DNA from: Pseudomonadota bacterium
Lineage (GTDB): Bacteria > Pseudomonadota > Gammaproteobacteria > Eutrophobiales > Eutrophobiaceae
DNA length: 34,829 nucleotides
Direction of reading: 5' to 3'
Assembly: GCA_022574295.1 (NCBI GenBank)
Contig: JACZSJ010000013.1
Location: forward strand, 1 to 34,829
Part shown: positions 1-10,315 of the stretch, in pieces
Layout: each line of letters begins with the position of its first letter
Position numbering within the stretch: position 1 is the stretch's first letter
Program-made: the position numbers and the translations under genes
Notes under the pieces: model-generated
Seen by the model: the letters and a program-made list of their open reading frames with translations, nothing else
Databases searched by the model: none
Told to the model about the DNA's origin: nothing

Positions 1-2
1 CG

Positions 3-132
3 GGCGGGCTCGCCCGCGTCTGGGCGGACCGGTCGCTGGACCGGGTCGAATTCGAGCGGCTGCTGCCGGAGCGACGCCCTTTCCCCGGTGAGAGCCTACG
101 GCTGATCTATCGCCTGACGAACCGGAAGCTGA
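3..132 (+). pseudogene. Fragment resembling a DUF58-family protein, with an apparent 1-nt frameshift near position 60; high-GC, probably foreign to the rest of the contig
   Basis: Frame 3 reads GLARVWADRSLDRVEFER (about 6-59) and frame 1 reads LLPERRPFPGESLRLIYRLTNRKL (61-132). Together they resemble the DUF58 segment '..DRVEYxRxLxxRRxFPGExxxLxxxLTNRKLLPLPW'. Hand-counted GC is about 73% over 1-110, far above the following sequence. Confidence 0.45.
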
Positions 133-941
133 CTGGTGGCAGGATCTGCCATATTAAAACCCATATATGTGAAGGTATTCCCCCGTGCTTTCTCAATATG
201 CGTCTTGTCCTGTTTCTCAAGCCAGCTAAGCATTTCTCTGGGGATATCTCCCTGTATGATATCCAGTTCGCCACGTAATAATTTTAATATGCGCACCGTT
301 GGGTCTTTAACGGTAATAAAGTTTAATAATTGGTTATCACTTTGGCGTTTTAATAAAAGATCACCATCACTCGACCAGTCTTGTAACTCGACCGGGCCGC
401 TGCCGATGGGCTGTCGATTGAATGGATGATCTGAGGCTATCAATGCTGCTGGTAATATACCGATAACTAACCTTCCGGGAAATAAAGGGTCAGGACGCTT
501 TAGAATAAAATCGATGGTGTCCTCGTCAATCACTGTAATGCCTTCAATAACATCAATGGAACCTCGATGTGGAGAAGCGTTCTTGTTCTCCAGCACAAAA
601 TCATAAGTCGCTTTCACATCATCGGCCGTTAATCTTTCACCATGATGAAATTTTCTGCCGCTGTTTCCTAATGTAAAACGATATTGTTTAGGCCCAAGCA
701 TTTCCCAGATTGCGAGATCGGGAATGAATTGAAAATTATCATCGAAATCAACCAGACTACGATAAATTAGCCGTGTGATTCTGTAGGAAGTAGCATCTGT
801 TGAAAAGCGCGGATCTAGTGTAACGGGGGCTGATTCCAAGCCGAACCGGATCGCATGATTATCTTCTTGAGTACAGGCAGAAATAAATATTAGAGCGGCA
901 CATAAATAAAAAACGAAGGTTCGTCGTTTTTTATCCAGCAT
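96..941 (-). CDS. ABC transporter substrate-binding lipoprotein (SBP family 5, peptide/nickel type), C-terminally truncated at the junction near 105-132
   Basis: Lipobox-like FISAC near the N-terminus; 'RFGLESAPVTLDPRFSTDATSYRITRLIYRSLVDFD' and 'VKATYDFVLENKNASPHRG' are typical SBP_bac_5. The expected 'VRQAIAYAIDR' continuation breaks off as 'VRQAIDQP*', about half the usual length. Confidence 0.8.
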   Translation of the reverse strand: MLDKKRRTFVFYLCAALIFISACTQEDNHAIRFGLESAPVTLDPRFSTDATSYRITRLIYRSLVDFDDNFQFIPDLAIWEMLGPKQYRFTLGNSGRKFHHGERLTADDVKATYDFVLENKNASPHRGSIDVIEGITVIDEDTIDFILKRPDPLFPGRLVIGILPAALIASDHPFNRQPIGSGPVELQDWSSDGDLLLKRQSDNQLLNFITVKDPTVRILKLLRGELDIIQGDIPREMLSWLEKQDKTHIEKARGNTFTYMGFNMADPATSQLPVRQAIDQP

Positions 942-959
942 TCGTTTATTTTCCCTGTT

Positions 960-2297
960 TCATTTTTTTTGGCTAGTAAACACAGCAATGGATTCAACAT
1001 GCGTAGTATGAGGAAACATATCCATAATGCCTGCCTGTTTCAGGGTAAAGCCTTTTTCATTAACCAGTATCCCCGCATCTCGTGCCAGGGTCGCTGGATT
1101 ACAGGAAATATAAACAATCCTGTTTATTGATGACAGATCCATCTTCTGAATCACTTCCTGCGCACCAGTCCGCGCTGGATCCATAAGTAATTTATTAAAA
1201 CCATCATCTAGAAAATCTTCATTCATCTGGTCTTTGGCTAAATCAACGGCACGAAAGTCCACATTGTTTATATTATTAGAAGTGGCATTTTGTTTTGCAC
1301 GTTCAACCAATCCATAGTCACCCTCAATACCAAGTACCCTGAATGCCCTGCGAGCCAAAGGCAAAGTAAAATTACCGATTCCACAAAATAGATCGAGCAC
1401 CCGATCTTCACTATTCACTTCCAGTAATTCAAGGGCACGATGTACCATTACACGGTTGATTTCATAGTTGACCTGTGTGAAATCTGTCGGTAGAAATTTC
1501 AACGTGACATCAAATTCCGGGAGCGAATAAGACAATTCTTTCGGTTTTGTACCCTCCAACGGCATAACCGAATTCAACCCACCAGACTGACAATAGATAT
1601 CAATATTATGTTGTTCTGCAAATGCCTTGAGTTTACTAATATCTTCATCATTAAAATCGGCAAGATGTCTGAAGATCAGCGCCGTGACCTTATCGCCTAT
1701 AGCAACTTCAATTTGTGGGATTTGTCTGATTAAAGATAGCTCTGCAATTAACGACTGTAGCGGTCCAAGTAACAAGCCCACAGAAGGATGCAATACTTCA
1801 CAATGGTTCATATCCGCTACGAACGGACTGTATTTTTCCCGAAACCCGACCAGCACTCTTCCCTTTTTCTCAACATACTTAACGCCTAATCGAGCCTTGC
1901 GACGATAGCCCCATTGAGGTCCAGTTAATGGCGGGATAACGGACTCAGGTTCAACATTACCAATGTGCGTTAACTGTTCCATCAAGACGGATTGTTTGTG
2001 TTCAATCTGAAAATCGTGCTGCATATGTTGCAGACTACAACCACCGCATAAACCAAAGAATTCACATTTGGCCTCAATACGTTCTGCTGCCGGGTTCTTT
2101 ACTTCCAGTGTATGTGCTTCATCAAATTTTGAACGGCGCTTTTTATACTGGAACAGTACCTCTTCCCCTGGCAACGCCCCATTCACGAAGACCGTTTTAC
2201 CCTCGACATGCGCAATACCCCGGCCTTCATGAGAGAGAGACTCTATCTTTGCAGAGACAGGTTCCTGCGGAATTTTCTTACGCCGTCTTGCCATCAT
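960..2297 (-). CDS. rlmD: 23S rRNA (uracil-1939-C5)-methyltransferase RlmD
   Basis: TRAM-like N-terminus, Fe-S cysteines CEFFGLCGGC, DLFCGIGNFTLPLA, SCNPATLARD active site. Confidence 0.93.
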   Translation of the reverse strand: MMARRRKKIPQEPVSAKIESLSHEGRGIAHVEGKTVFVNGALPGEEVLFQYKKRRSKFDEAHTLEVKNPAAERIEAKCEFFGLCGGCSLQHMQHDFQIEHKQSVLMEQLTHIGNVEPESVIPPLTGPQWGYRRKARLGVKYVEKKGRVLVGFREKYSPFVADMNHCEVLHPSVGLLLGPLQSLIAELSLIRQIPQIEVAIGDKVTALIFRHLADFNDEDISKLKAFAEQHNIDIYCQSGGLNSVMPLEGTKPKELSYSLPEFDVTLKFLPTDFTQVNYEINRVMVHRALELLEVNSEDRVLDLFCGIGNFTLPLARRAFRVLGIEGDYGLVERAKQNATSNNINNVDFRAVDLAKDQMNEDFLDDGFNKLLMDPARTGAQEVIQKMDLSSINRIVYISCNPATLARDAGILVNEKGFTLKQAGIMDMFPHTTHVESIAVFTSQKK

Positions 2298-2380
2298 AAA
2301 TAATGATTTAAAATGTCTAACTAGCTAAGTTGAATGATTCTGAGTTTAGGAATGAAAAGCGATAGCTACAGGGAAATTAA

Positions 2381-3151
2381 TTAATTCCAGGCACCTAGAA
2401 ACTCTAGTAAGTGAGGTTGGCCTTCTTCCTGTAACATGTCCCTGACGCGTTCGCATTCTGTTTCATAAGATGTCGCAGATCTTTGCCCGCGCATAAGTTC
2501 ATAACGGAGAAAAACCAGATAGGTATTTAGCACATCGGTCTCGCAATAATTTCGGATCCCCTCAATATTACCCTCGAGGTAGTTATCCCACACCTTGCTA
2601 CCATCCATACCCATCTTGCCAGGGAAACCTAACATACTGGCCACTTCTGTCAGGGGCGCGCTTGCGCGAGGATTGTATCCTGCAATCACATCCATCAAAT
2701 CAGTATGTCTCTCGTGAAAACGGCTGATGTAATTATTCCATTTAAAACTCTGATCATCGCCCCCCGTTTCCCAATAACGTGAAGCATTAATTCCATGCAG
2801 CAATGCACGGTAATGTAAGACCGGCAGATCGAAACCACTGCCATTCCAGGAAACCAGCATGGGTGTATAGCGGTCAATCCCATCAAAAAACCGTTGGATA
2901 ATATCTTCTTCAGGTGAACTAACATCGCCTAATGACCATACGCTTAATTTATCTGATGTCCTGAGGACTGTCGATATGGCGACCACTTTTTGTAGATGAT
3001 GTCGAAGAAATTCACTGCCACCTGTTTGTTGCCTGCGTTGGGCAAACATAGATTCGGCAACCTCTGCATCGGTCAATCCTTGCAGCGAATGAATTTTTCT
3101 TGCGGAATCTGTATCCGGGATGGTTTCAATGTCAAAAACGAGCAGATTCAT
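2381..3151 (-). CDS. Predicted 3'-5' exonuclease, PolB-like exonuclease domain
   Basis: MNLLVFDIETIPD ... LVSWNGSGFDLPVLHYRALLHG ... CETDVLNTYLVFLRY; DEDD exonuclease pattern. Confidence 0.85.
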   Translation of the reverse strand: MNLLVFDIETIPDTDSARKIHSLQGLTDAEVAESMFAQRRQQTGGSEFLRHHLQKVVAISTVLRTSDKLSVWSLGDVSSPEEDIIQRFFDGIDRYTPMLVSWNGSGFDLPVLHYRALLHGINASRYWETGGDDQSFKWNNYISRFHERHTDLMDVIAGYNPRASAPLTEVASMLGFPGKMGMDGSKVWDNYLEGNIEGIRNYCETDVLNTYLVFLRYELMRGQRSATSYETECERVRDMLQEEGQPHLLEFLGAWN

Positions 3152-3172
3152 TTTTTTGTCTATTTTCTACAA

Positions 3173-4105
3173 TTATGATTTAAAGACACCAGTGGAAATA
3201 TAACGATCACCCCGGTCGCATATGATGGTAACGATCAGTGCATTTTCAAGCTCCGCTGATAGCTTCAATGCCGCAGCGATGGCACCGCCCGAGGATATCC
3301 CTGCAAAAAGACCTTCTTCCCGGCCCAAAGCAATGGTTGTCTCTTCTGCTTCGTTCTGATCAATATCAATAATTCTATCAACTCTTGCTTCATCATAAAT
3401 CCTTGGTAGATATTCCTTCGGCCAACGTCGAATGCCTGGAATACGAGCGCCGTCAGCTGGTTGCACTCCCACTATCTGGATTTCAGGATCTTGCTCTTTG
3501 AAATAACGAGAAGCCCCCATGATTGTTCCCGTGGTGCCCATAGAACTGACAAAATGTGTAATCTTACCGTGTGTATCACGCCAGATTTCAGGGCCCGTCC
3601 CTTCATAATGAGACAAAGGGTTATCCTCATTTGAAAATTGGTCGAGAACAATCCCCTTTTTGTCTGACTCCATTTCACGTGAAAGATCTATCGCTGCTTC
3701 CATACTACCCTCCTCAGGCGTCAAGATAATCTCCGCACCAAACGCCTTCATAACGACACGTCTTTCTTCACTCATATGCTCGGGCATAATCAGAATCATC
3801 CTGTAGCCTTTAATCGCAGCCGCCATCGCCAGAGCAATGCCAGTATTACCACTGGTCGCTTCTATCAGGGTATCACCAGGCTTAATATCTCCCCGTTCCT
3901 CCGCATGTTTAATCATACTTAACGCGGGCCTGTCTTTGACTGAACCTGCAGGGTTATTGCCTTCCAGCTTGGCCATGATGATGTTGCTGGTGTCGCCTGG
4001 CAGACGTTGAAGTCTGACCAGGGGCGTATTTCCTATATACGCTTCAATGGTCGGAAAATCTTCTTTATTTAACTTCTCAATTTTCGGTTTTCTGGTCACA
4101 CTCAT
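3173..4105 (-). CDS. cysM: Cysteine synthase B (O-acetylserine sulfhydrylase)
   Basis: GNTPLVRLQRLP, KLEGNNPAGSVKDRPALSMI (PLP lysine), EATSGNTGIALAMAAA. Confidence 0.93.
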   Translation of the reverse strand: MSVTRKPKIEKLNKEDFPTIEAYIGNTPLVRLQRLPGDTSNIIMAKLEGNNPAGSVKDRPALSMIKHAEERGDIKPGDTLIEATSGNTGIALAMAAAIKGYRMILIMPEHMSEERRVVMKAFGAEIILTPEEGSMEAAIDLSREMESDKKGIVLDQFSNEDNPLSHYEGTGPEIWRDTHGKITHFVSSMGTTGTIMGASRYFKEQDPEIQIVGVQPADGARIPGIRRWPKEYLPRIYDEARVDRIIDIDQNEAEETTIALGREEGLFAGISSGGAIAAALKLSAELENALIVTIICDRGDRYISTGVFKS

Positions 4106-4111
4106 TTTCCA

Positions 4112-4600
4112 TTAATGATTTACTAACAAACGATCTGTGAGTTGTTTACCTAGTATCAAGGCATCTTCACGACCGAATTTGGCAGGATAATAATCTTTGC
4201 GACTGCCTACTTCGTCAAAACCTGATTTTTCATAGATTTTTAATGCCTGTCCGTTTGATGGTCGCACTTCAAGAAACATGACATCTGCGTGATGACCCTT
4301 TGCCAGTTCAATCAGATGATCAAGCATCTCTTTTCCCAGACCATTATTCTGCAAATCAGGCTTGATACAAAGATTCAGGATATGCGCTTCATCTGCAAGC
4401 ACAGACATAATCCCATATCCTGAGACACAATTATCTAACTCCATCAACCAGCAACAATAACCAGCACCTAGGCAGTCCCGAAAGATACCTGCAGACCATG
4501 GGAATTCATAGACAGCTTCTTCAATCATAATCACCTGTTTCAGATCTACTTCTGACATGGGACGAAATACGATTGTTGATTGTTTAAGTACGGCGCTCAT
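4112..4600 (-). CDS. rimI: Ribosomal protein S18 alanine N-acetyltransferase
   Basis: GNAT fold: LCIKPDLQNNGLGKEMLDHLIELA, FLEVRPSNGQALKIYEKSGFDEVGSRKDYYP. Start chosen at 4600 (MSAVLKQ..), giving an ATGA overlap with the upstream UDG gene; the ORF track extends to 4645. Confidence 0.88.
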   Translation of the reverse strand: MSAVLKQSTIVFRPMSEVDLKQVIMIEEAVYEFPWSAGIFRDCLGAGYCCWLMELDNCVSGYGIMSVLADEAHILNLCIKPDLQNNGLGKEMLDHLIELAKGHHADVMFLEVRPSNGQALKIYEKSGFDEVGSRKDYYPAKFGREDALILGKQLTDRLLVNH

Positions 4601-5307
4601 GCTGTTTCCTGATAAACCCGCATTGCCAGTTGTAAATCCTGCCATGCTTTCCTTTTTTCACGTGGTGACCGCAACAAATAGGCAGGATGATAAGTCACCA
4701 CTACGGGTATTCCTGTATCAGCATACTGGTATCGACGGCCACGCATTTTCCCGATGGGTGTTTCTGTTTTCATCAGATTTTGGGCAGCGATACGACCCAC
4801 CGCAAGAATGATTTTCGGTTGTAATAAATCAATCTGTTTTCTCAGATAACTTGAGCAAGCGATAACCTCTTCCGGTTTCGGATCCCGATTATTTGGTGGA
4901 CGACATTTGAGGATATTTGCGATAAACACCTGCTCTCTTTGCAAGCCCAGAGCGAACAACATACTGTTCAGTAATTTGCCTGCACGCCCAACAAAAGGTT
5001 CCCCCTGTCTATCTTCCTCGGCACCCGGTGCTTCTCCAATAATTAACCAATCTGCCTGATGATCGCCTACACCAAATACCGTCTGAGTCCTTCCACGATG
5101 GAGTTCACATTGTTGGCATGATGCAACGCGTTGTTGCAAATCTCTCCAGGATTTACTTTCCTGGCTGGAGGTTTCCGGGACTCGAGCGGATGCTGTTTTT
5201 TCTTCGTCTGAGTTGGAGACAGGCTCATCAATGACCCTGTTTCTTGACCAATACACTTCCACACCCATGGTTTGAAGATAATATTCCTGTGTTTGCGTCA
5301 AACCCAT
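4597..5307 (-). CDS. Uracil-DNA glycosylase, family 4 (Fe-S type)
   Basis: [78 protein letters not shown]. Confidence 0.9.
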   Translation of the reverse strand: MGLTQTQEYYLQTMGVEVYWSRNRVIDEPVSNSDEEKTASARVPETSSQESKSWRDLQQRVASCQQCELHRGRTQTVFGVGDHQADWLIIGEAPGAEEDRQGEPFVGRAGKLLNSMLFALGLQREQVFIANILKCRPPNNRDPKPEEVIACSSYLRKQIDLLQPKIILAVGRIAAQNLMKTETPIGKMRGRRYQYADTGIPVVVTYHPAYLLRSPREKRKAWQDLQLAMRVYQETA

Positions 5308-5346
5308 GATGTTATCTCAAATCTTTTAATCTCAAACCCTGTCATG

Positions 5347-6882
5347 TCAAACTTGGGGGTGTGCCCGTTCAGTCTGTTCCTGAGCTTTGTTCAAGGCGTT
5401 GATATAAGCCTTTGCAGAAGCAATGATAATATCCGTATCTGCACCTTGACCATTGATCGCCCTGCCATCCTTATCAACTCTGACAGTGACCTCGCCTTGC
5501 GAATCTGTTCCAGTCGTAATATTACTCACCGAGTAAAGTTCCAGTTTACAGCCACTATCCACAACCAACTCTATGGCCTTAAAAGTTGCATCGACCGGCC
5601 CACTTCCGTCAGAGGTGGCATGTTTCTCCTCACCATCAATCGACAAGGTCACTTTTGCGACAGGAATTTCACCTGTTTCTGAGGTTACTTTCATGGAGAC
5701 GAGTTTGATCCGCTCCATGGTGGCTTCATGAAAGGTGTCAGTGACCAATGCCTGTAAATCCTCATCGAAGATCTCATGTTTCTTGTCTGCAAGCTCTTTA
5801 AAGCGATTGAACGTTGCATTCAAATCTTCTTCACGTTCAAATTCGACCCCCAATTCAGATAATCTGGATTTAAACGCATTACGACCTGAATGCTTACCCA
5901 AGACCATTCTATTGGCATGCCAGCCGACATCTTCAGCTCGCATGATTTCGTAGGTCTCGCGATTTTTGAGTACGCCATCCTGATGTATGCCCGCTTCATG
6001 GGCAAAGGCATTCGCACCAACAATGGCCTTATTTGGTTGCACGGGAAAACCTGTCACACTTGAAACCAGACGTGAACAGTTCAAAATCTGTGTGGTATCC
6101 AAAGTCGTATCACAAGGAAACACATCCTGACGAGTGCGCACAGTCATGACAACTTCTTCCAATGATGCGTTCCCTGCACGCTCGCCCAGACCATTAATCG
6201 TACATTCTACCTGTCTGGCACCGTTCATGACTGCTGCCAGTGAATTACCCACAGCCAATCCTAAATCATTATGGCAATGCACCGAGAATATTGCCTTGTC
6301 AGAATTTGGTATTCTTTCAATCAATTGTTTGAGCAATTCACCAAATTGCTGCGGCAAATTGTAACCCACCGTATCCGGGATATTTACTGTGGTCGCTCCC
6401 GCATCAATGACGGCCTCCAGTACACGACATAAAAAATCAAGCTCTGATCGACCTGCATCTTCAGGCGAAAATTCAACATTGTCCGTGTAGTTACGTGCAC
6501 GTTTGACAGCATGCACCGCCTGCTCCACAACCTGATCTGGCGTCATGTGCAATTTCTCCTTCATATGAATAGGAGATGTCGCAAGAAAGGTATGGATCCT
6601 TGATGATCTGGCTGGTTTTAAGGCAGCCGCTGCCCGATCGATATCTTTATCTAGTGCACGTGCCAGTCCGCAAACCGTACTGTCCTGAATTACCTCTGCG
6701 ACCTGATATACGGCCTCGAAATCACCGGGGCTGGCGATGGGGAAACCAGCCTCAATAATATCCACTTTCATGCGCTCAAGCGCCCTGGCGATACGAACTT
6801 TTTCATCCTTGGTCATTGACGCACCGGGACTTTGTTCACCGTCACGAAGTGTTGTATCAAATATTATTAATTTGTCTTGCAT
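5347..6882 (-). CDS. leuA: 2-isopropylmalate synthase
   Basis: [45 protein letters not shown]-terminal LeuA allosteric domain. Confidence 0.95.
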   Translation of the reverse strand: MQDKLIIFDTTLRDGEQSPGASMTKDEKVRIARALERMKVDIIEAGFPIASPGDFEAVYQVAEVIQDSTVCGLARALDKDIDRAAAALKPARSSRIHTFLATSPIHMKEKLHMTPDQVVEQAVHAVKRARNYTDNVEFSPEDAGRSELDFLCRVLEAVIDAGATTVNIPDTVGYNLPQQFGELLKQLIERIPNSDKAIFSVHCHNDLGLAVGNSLAAVMNGARQVECTINGLGERAGNASLEEVVMTVRTRQDVFPCDTTLDTTQILNCSRLVSSVTGFPVQPNKAIVGANAFAHEAGIHQDGVLKNRETYEIMRAEDVGWHANRMVLGKHSGRNAFKSRLSELGVEFEREEDLNATFNRFKELADKKHEIFDEDLQALVTDTFHEATMERIKLVSMKVTSETGEIPVAKVTLSIDGEEKHATSDGSGPVDATFKAIELVVDSGCKLELYSVSNITTGTDSQGEVTVRVDKDGRAINGQGADTDIIIASAKAYINALNKAQEQTERAHPQV

Positions 6883-7109
6883 TATCCTGCTCCGAACCTT
6901 GCATCCATACTACCGTAAGGACGCGAAAGCTTAAACGAATTTGTCGTGTGTTAATGAACTACACACACATTGAAATCAAAAATTTTGAGGTGGTCTATTT
7001 TGCCCGACAGGGCAGCAAGCGTAGCAAAGCACCAAATGAATATCCGGTGTGTAAAAAGGGTTGAAATGTTTGACTGATTGTTTTCATTACAATACGAAAT
7101 ATAACGACA

Positions 7110-7126
7110 CTTGCAACTATTGCAAG
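7110..7126. repeat. Perfect 7-bp inverted repeat (CTTGCAA-cta-TTGCAAG) in the pssA-leuA spacer
   Basis: Direct reading; 41 bp downstream of the pssA stop on the minus strand; no T-tract. Confidence 0.5.
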
Positions 7127-7166
7127 TTCTTTAGACAAATGTTTTTCAATAAATCAACTTTGCCCA

Positions 7167-7952
7167 TCAACTTTGCTTGTCGGAAGATTCCTGAAGTTTT
7201 CTCGCTGCACGGTGCTTGCGGATAGACAGGAGTGTCATCACCGGACCCGATATGGCATAAACCAGGGCAATAGAAAACAATACCAGCGGTGGCTCACTGG
7301 CAATAAATACGAACAATAATACCAGCAATAATATCCTGACAAATGGGACACGGCCCTTAAAATCTATTTGCTTGAGGCTGTGAAACCGAATATTACTGAC
7401 CATCAATATTCCAGCGATCACCGTAAGTAGAAATGCGCAGATCGCCAGATTTTCGACATCTACATACTCCTGTGTTTCGCCCAGCCAAATCATCCCCGCG
7501 AGCAAGGCAGCAGCAGCAGGACTTGGTAAACCCTGAAAAAACCGCTTGTCCTCACTGGCAGCCTGGGTATTGAATCGTGCAAGTCTGAGTGCAGTTGAAG
7601 CTGTGTAAACAAAAGCCGCAAGCCAACCTAGTTTACCCATCCCGGACAAGACCCACTGATACATGATCAAAGAAGGTGCCAAACCGAATGAAATCATATC
7701 GGACAGACTGTCATACTCAACGCCAAAGTCGGATTGCGTGTTTGTTAAACGCGCAATCCGTCCATCCATACCATCCATCACCATGGCAATAAAAATAGCG
7801 ATGGCAGCACTTTCAAATTGTGAATTCATGGCTGAGACAATGCCGTAGAAACCAGCGAACAGGCCTGCCGTGGTAAACAGATTAGGAAGAAGATAAATAC
7901 CGCGACGCCGTTTCAAACTATTTCTGCCCTGGTTCCCAATGTTAACAGTCAA
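7167..7952 (-). CDS. pssA: CDP-diacylglycerol--serine O-phosphatidyltransferase, CDP-alcohol phosphatidyltransferase family
   Basis: MDGMDGRIARLTNTQSDFGVEYDSLSDMISFGLAP matches the CDP-alcohol phosphatidyltransferase motif DGxxARx(8)GxxxDxxxD. Confidence 0.92.
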   Translation of the reverse strand: MTVNIGNQGRNSLKRRRGIYLLPNLFTTAGLFAGFYGIVSAMNSQFESAAIAIFIAMVMDGMDGRIARLTNTQSDFGVEYDSLSDMISFGLAPSLIMYQWVLSGMGKLGWLAAFVYTASTALRLARFNTQAASEDKRFFQGLPSPAAAALLAGMIWLGETQEYVDVENLAICAFLLTVIAGILMVSNIRFHSLKQIDFKGRVPFVRILLLVLLFVFIASEPPLVLFSIALVYAISGPVMTLLSIRKHRAARKLQESSDKQS

Positions 7953-7972
7953 TACCCATGATACATGTGCTT

Positions 7973-8683
7973 CTAAGCAGCATCTCCAGCAACGGCATTT
8001 TTCCCATGCGGGTTCTTGTCATTAATCATACTCACTGAGCTCCCATGAACAAGGTATGCAAGAACATCCTCACCTGAAGTAATCGTTTGACCGGGTTCAA
8101 CCTCCAGTTTTGAATTTTCAGGAATGTATATATCAACTGTGCCACCAAAATATAAATATCCACACCTTTGTCCCTGACCAAGCCGCTCACCAGACTGGAT
8201 GTAGATTCGAAAACAGGCCGCAGCACAAGGACTTAATCTGAATACAGTCACGATATCATCACCTTCATCCGTTCTAATCCAGAAAGCGAATTTACGTTGT
8301 CCATTTTCTTCCTTGCATTTTTCTGACCACTGCTCCATTACCTTACCTTCAACGGGACTACGCAGGGAGTATACATCCAGGCTAGACATCTTTATCCTGA
8401 TTCTTTTCGCCTGTCGATTGATCCCCTGTTGATTAAGCCAGGGATCATCCACTTCATCTATTAGAATAACCCTTCCTTCTACCGGGCTGAGAATGGCAAG
8501 CGGTAAAGATGGAATTGTTCGCTGCGGATCCCTTAATAGAAATAGAAAAAAACAAAAAATAATTGCCAGAACGAACGATACGATGCTGCTAACAAAATAA
8601 AAAGTCAGCAAAATCAACCCGGCCAGCACAAACAAAAGTAACCAACCTTCTTTGGCAATGAATGGATAACGATTACTGGGCAC
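7973..8683 (-). CDS. Phosphatidylserine decarboxylase-like protein (short-form family) with apparently degenerate catalytic triad
   Basis: Family skeleton visible: LRDPQRTIP, ILSPVEGRV, MSSLDVYSLRSPVEGKV, GYLYFGGTVDIYIPENSKLEVEPGQTITSGEDVLAYL; position between ilvC and pssA. Expected SPADG, DVHVNR and FGSRVDVYLP motifs are altered. Confidence 0.75.
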   Translation of the reverse strand: MPSNRYPFIAKEGWLLLFVLAGLILLTFYFVSSIVSFVLAIIFCFFLFLLRDPQRTIPSLPLAILSPVEGRVILIDEVDDPWLNQQGINRQAKRIRIKMSSLDVYSLRSPVEGKVMEQWSEKCKEENGQRKFAFWIRTDEGDDIVTVFRLSPCAAACFRIYIQSGERLGQGQRCGYLYFGGTVDIYIPENSKLEVEPGQTITSGEDVLAYLVHGSSVSMINDKNPHGKNAVAGDAA

Positions 8684-8775
8684 GCATCAACCTGAATAAA
8701 TCAAAGTCATATAAGCAGGACAGGGCCTTGTCAATTATCTCCGTCATCAGACTATTGTAAATAAAGATTAAAATT

Positions 8776-9786
<1,011 letters not shown>

Positions 9787-9824
9787 CTAGTTCTCAAAAA
9801 AAATTAAAATGGAATAATATAAAT

Positions 9825-10313
9825 CTACTGAATGGCCTTATCACCACGTGCGATACCTGACACCCCGGAACGCACCACTTCGAGGATGACCCCATCTTCC
9901 AATGCACTGATAAAAGCATCCAGCTTATCACCAGCACCTGTCATCTCTATGGTATAAGTGTTTTCTGTGACATCAATAATTCGACCACGAAAAATATCAA
10001 CCAGTCGTTTGATTTCTTCCCGGTTTTCACCTCTGGCCTGTAATTTGATCAACATCAGCTCACGCTCAATGTGACGACTCTCATTCAAATCAATCACCTT
10101 AATCACATCAACCAGTTTATTCAGATGCTTGGTGATTTGCTCTATCACTTCATCTGAACCTGATGTCACCAAAGTCATGCGTGAGACAGTAGGATCTTCC
10201 GTTGGCGCAACCGTCAATGATTCAATATTGTACGCACGCGCTGAAAACAAACCGGCGACACGCGACAATGCACCTGTTTCATTCTCCATCAGTAATGAAA
10301 GTATGTGTCTCAT
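9825..10313 (-). CDS. ilvH: Acetolactate synthase small subunit
   Basis: MRHILSLLMENETGALSRVAGLFSARAYNIESLTVAPTEDPTVSRMTLVT ACT domain. Confidence 0.95.
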   Translation of the reverse strand: MRHILSLLMENETGALSRVAGLFSARAYNIESLTVAPTEDPTVSRMTLVTSGSDEVIEQITKHLNKLVDVIKVIDLNESRHIERELMLIKLQARGENREEIKRLVDIFRGRIIDVTENTYTIEMTGAGDKLDAFISALEDGVILEVVRSGVSGIARGDKAIQ

Positions 10314-10315
10314 GA

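Noticed and set aside
136-429. 97-aa plus-strand ORF near the left edge, and the many other 60-110 aa ORFs antisense to or out of frame with confident genes
   Set aside because: They overlap well-supported CDSs on other frames, lack family motifs and have compositions expected from shadow ORFs.
7001-7014. TGCCC-gaca-GGGCA as a pssA terminator
   Set aside because: Only a 5-bp stem, ~150 bp downstream of pssA and without a U-tract on the minus strand.
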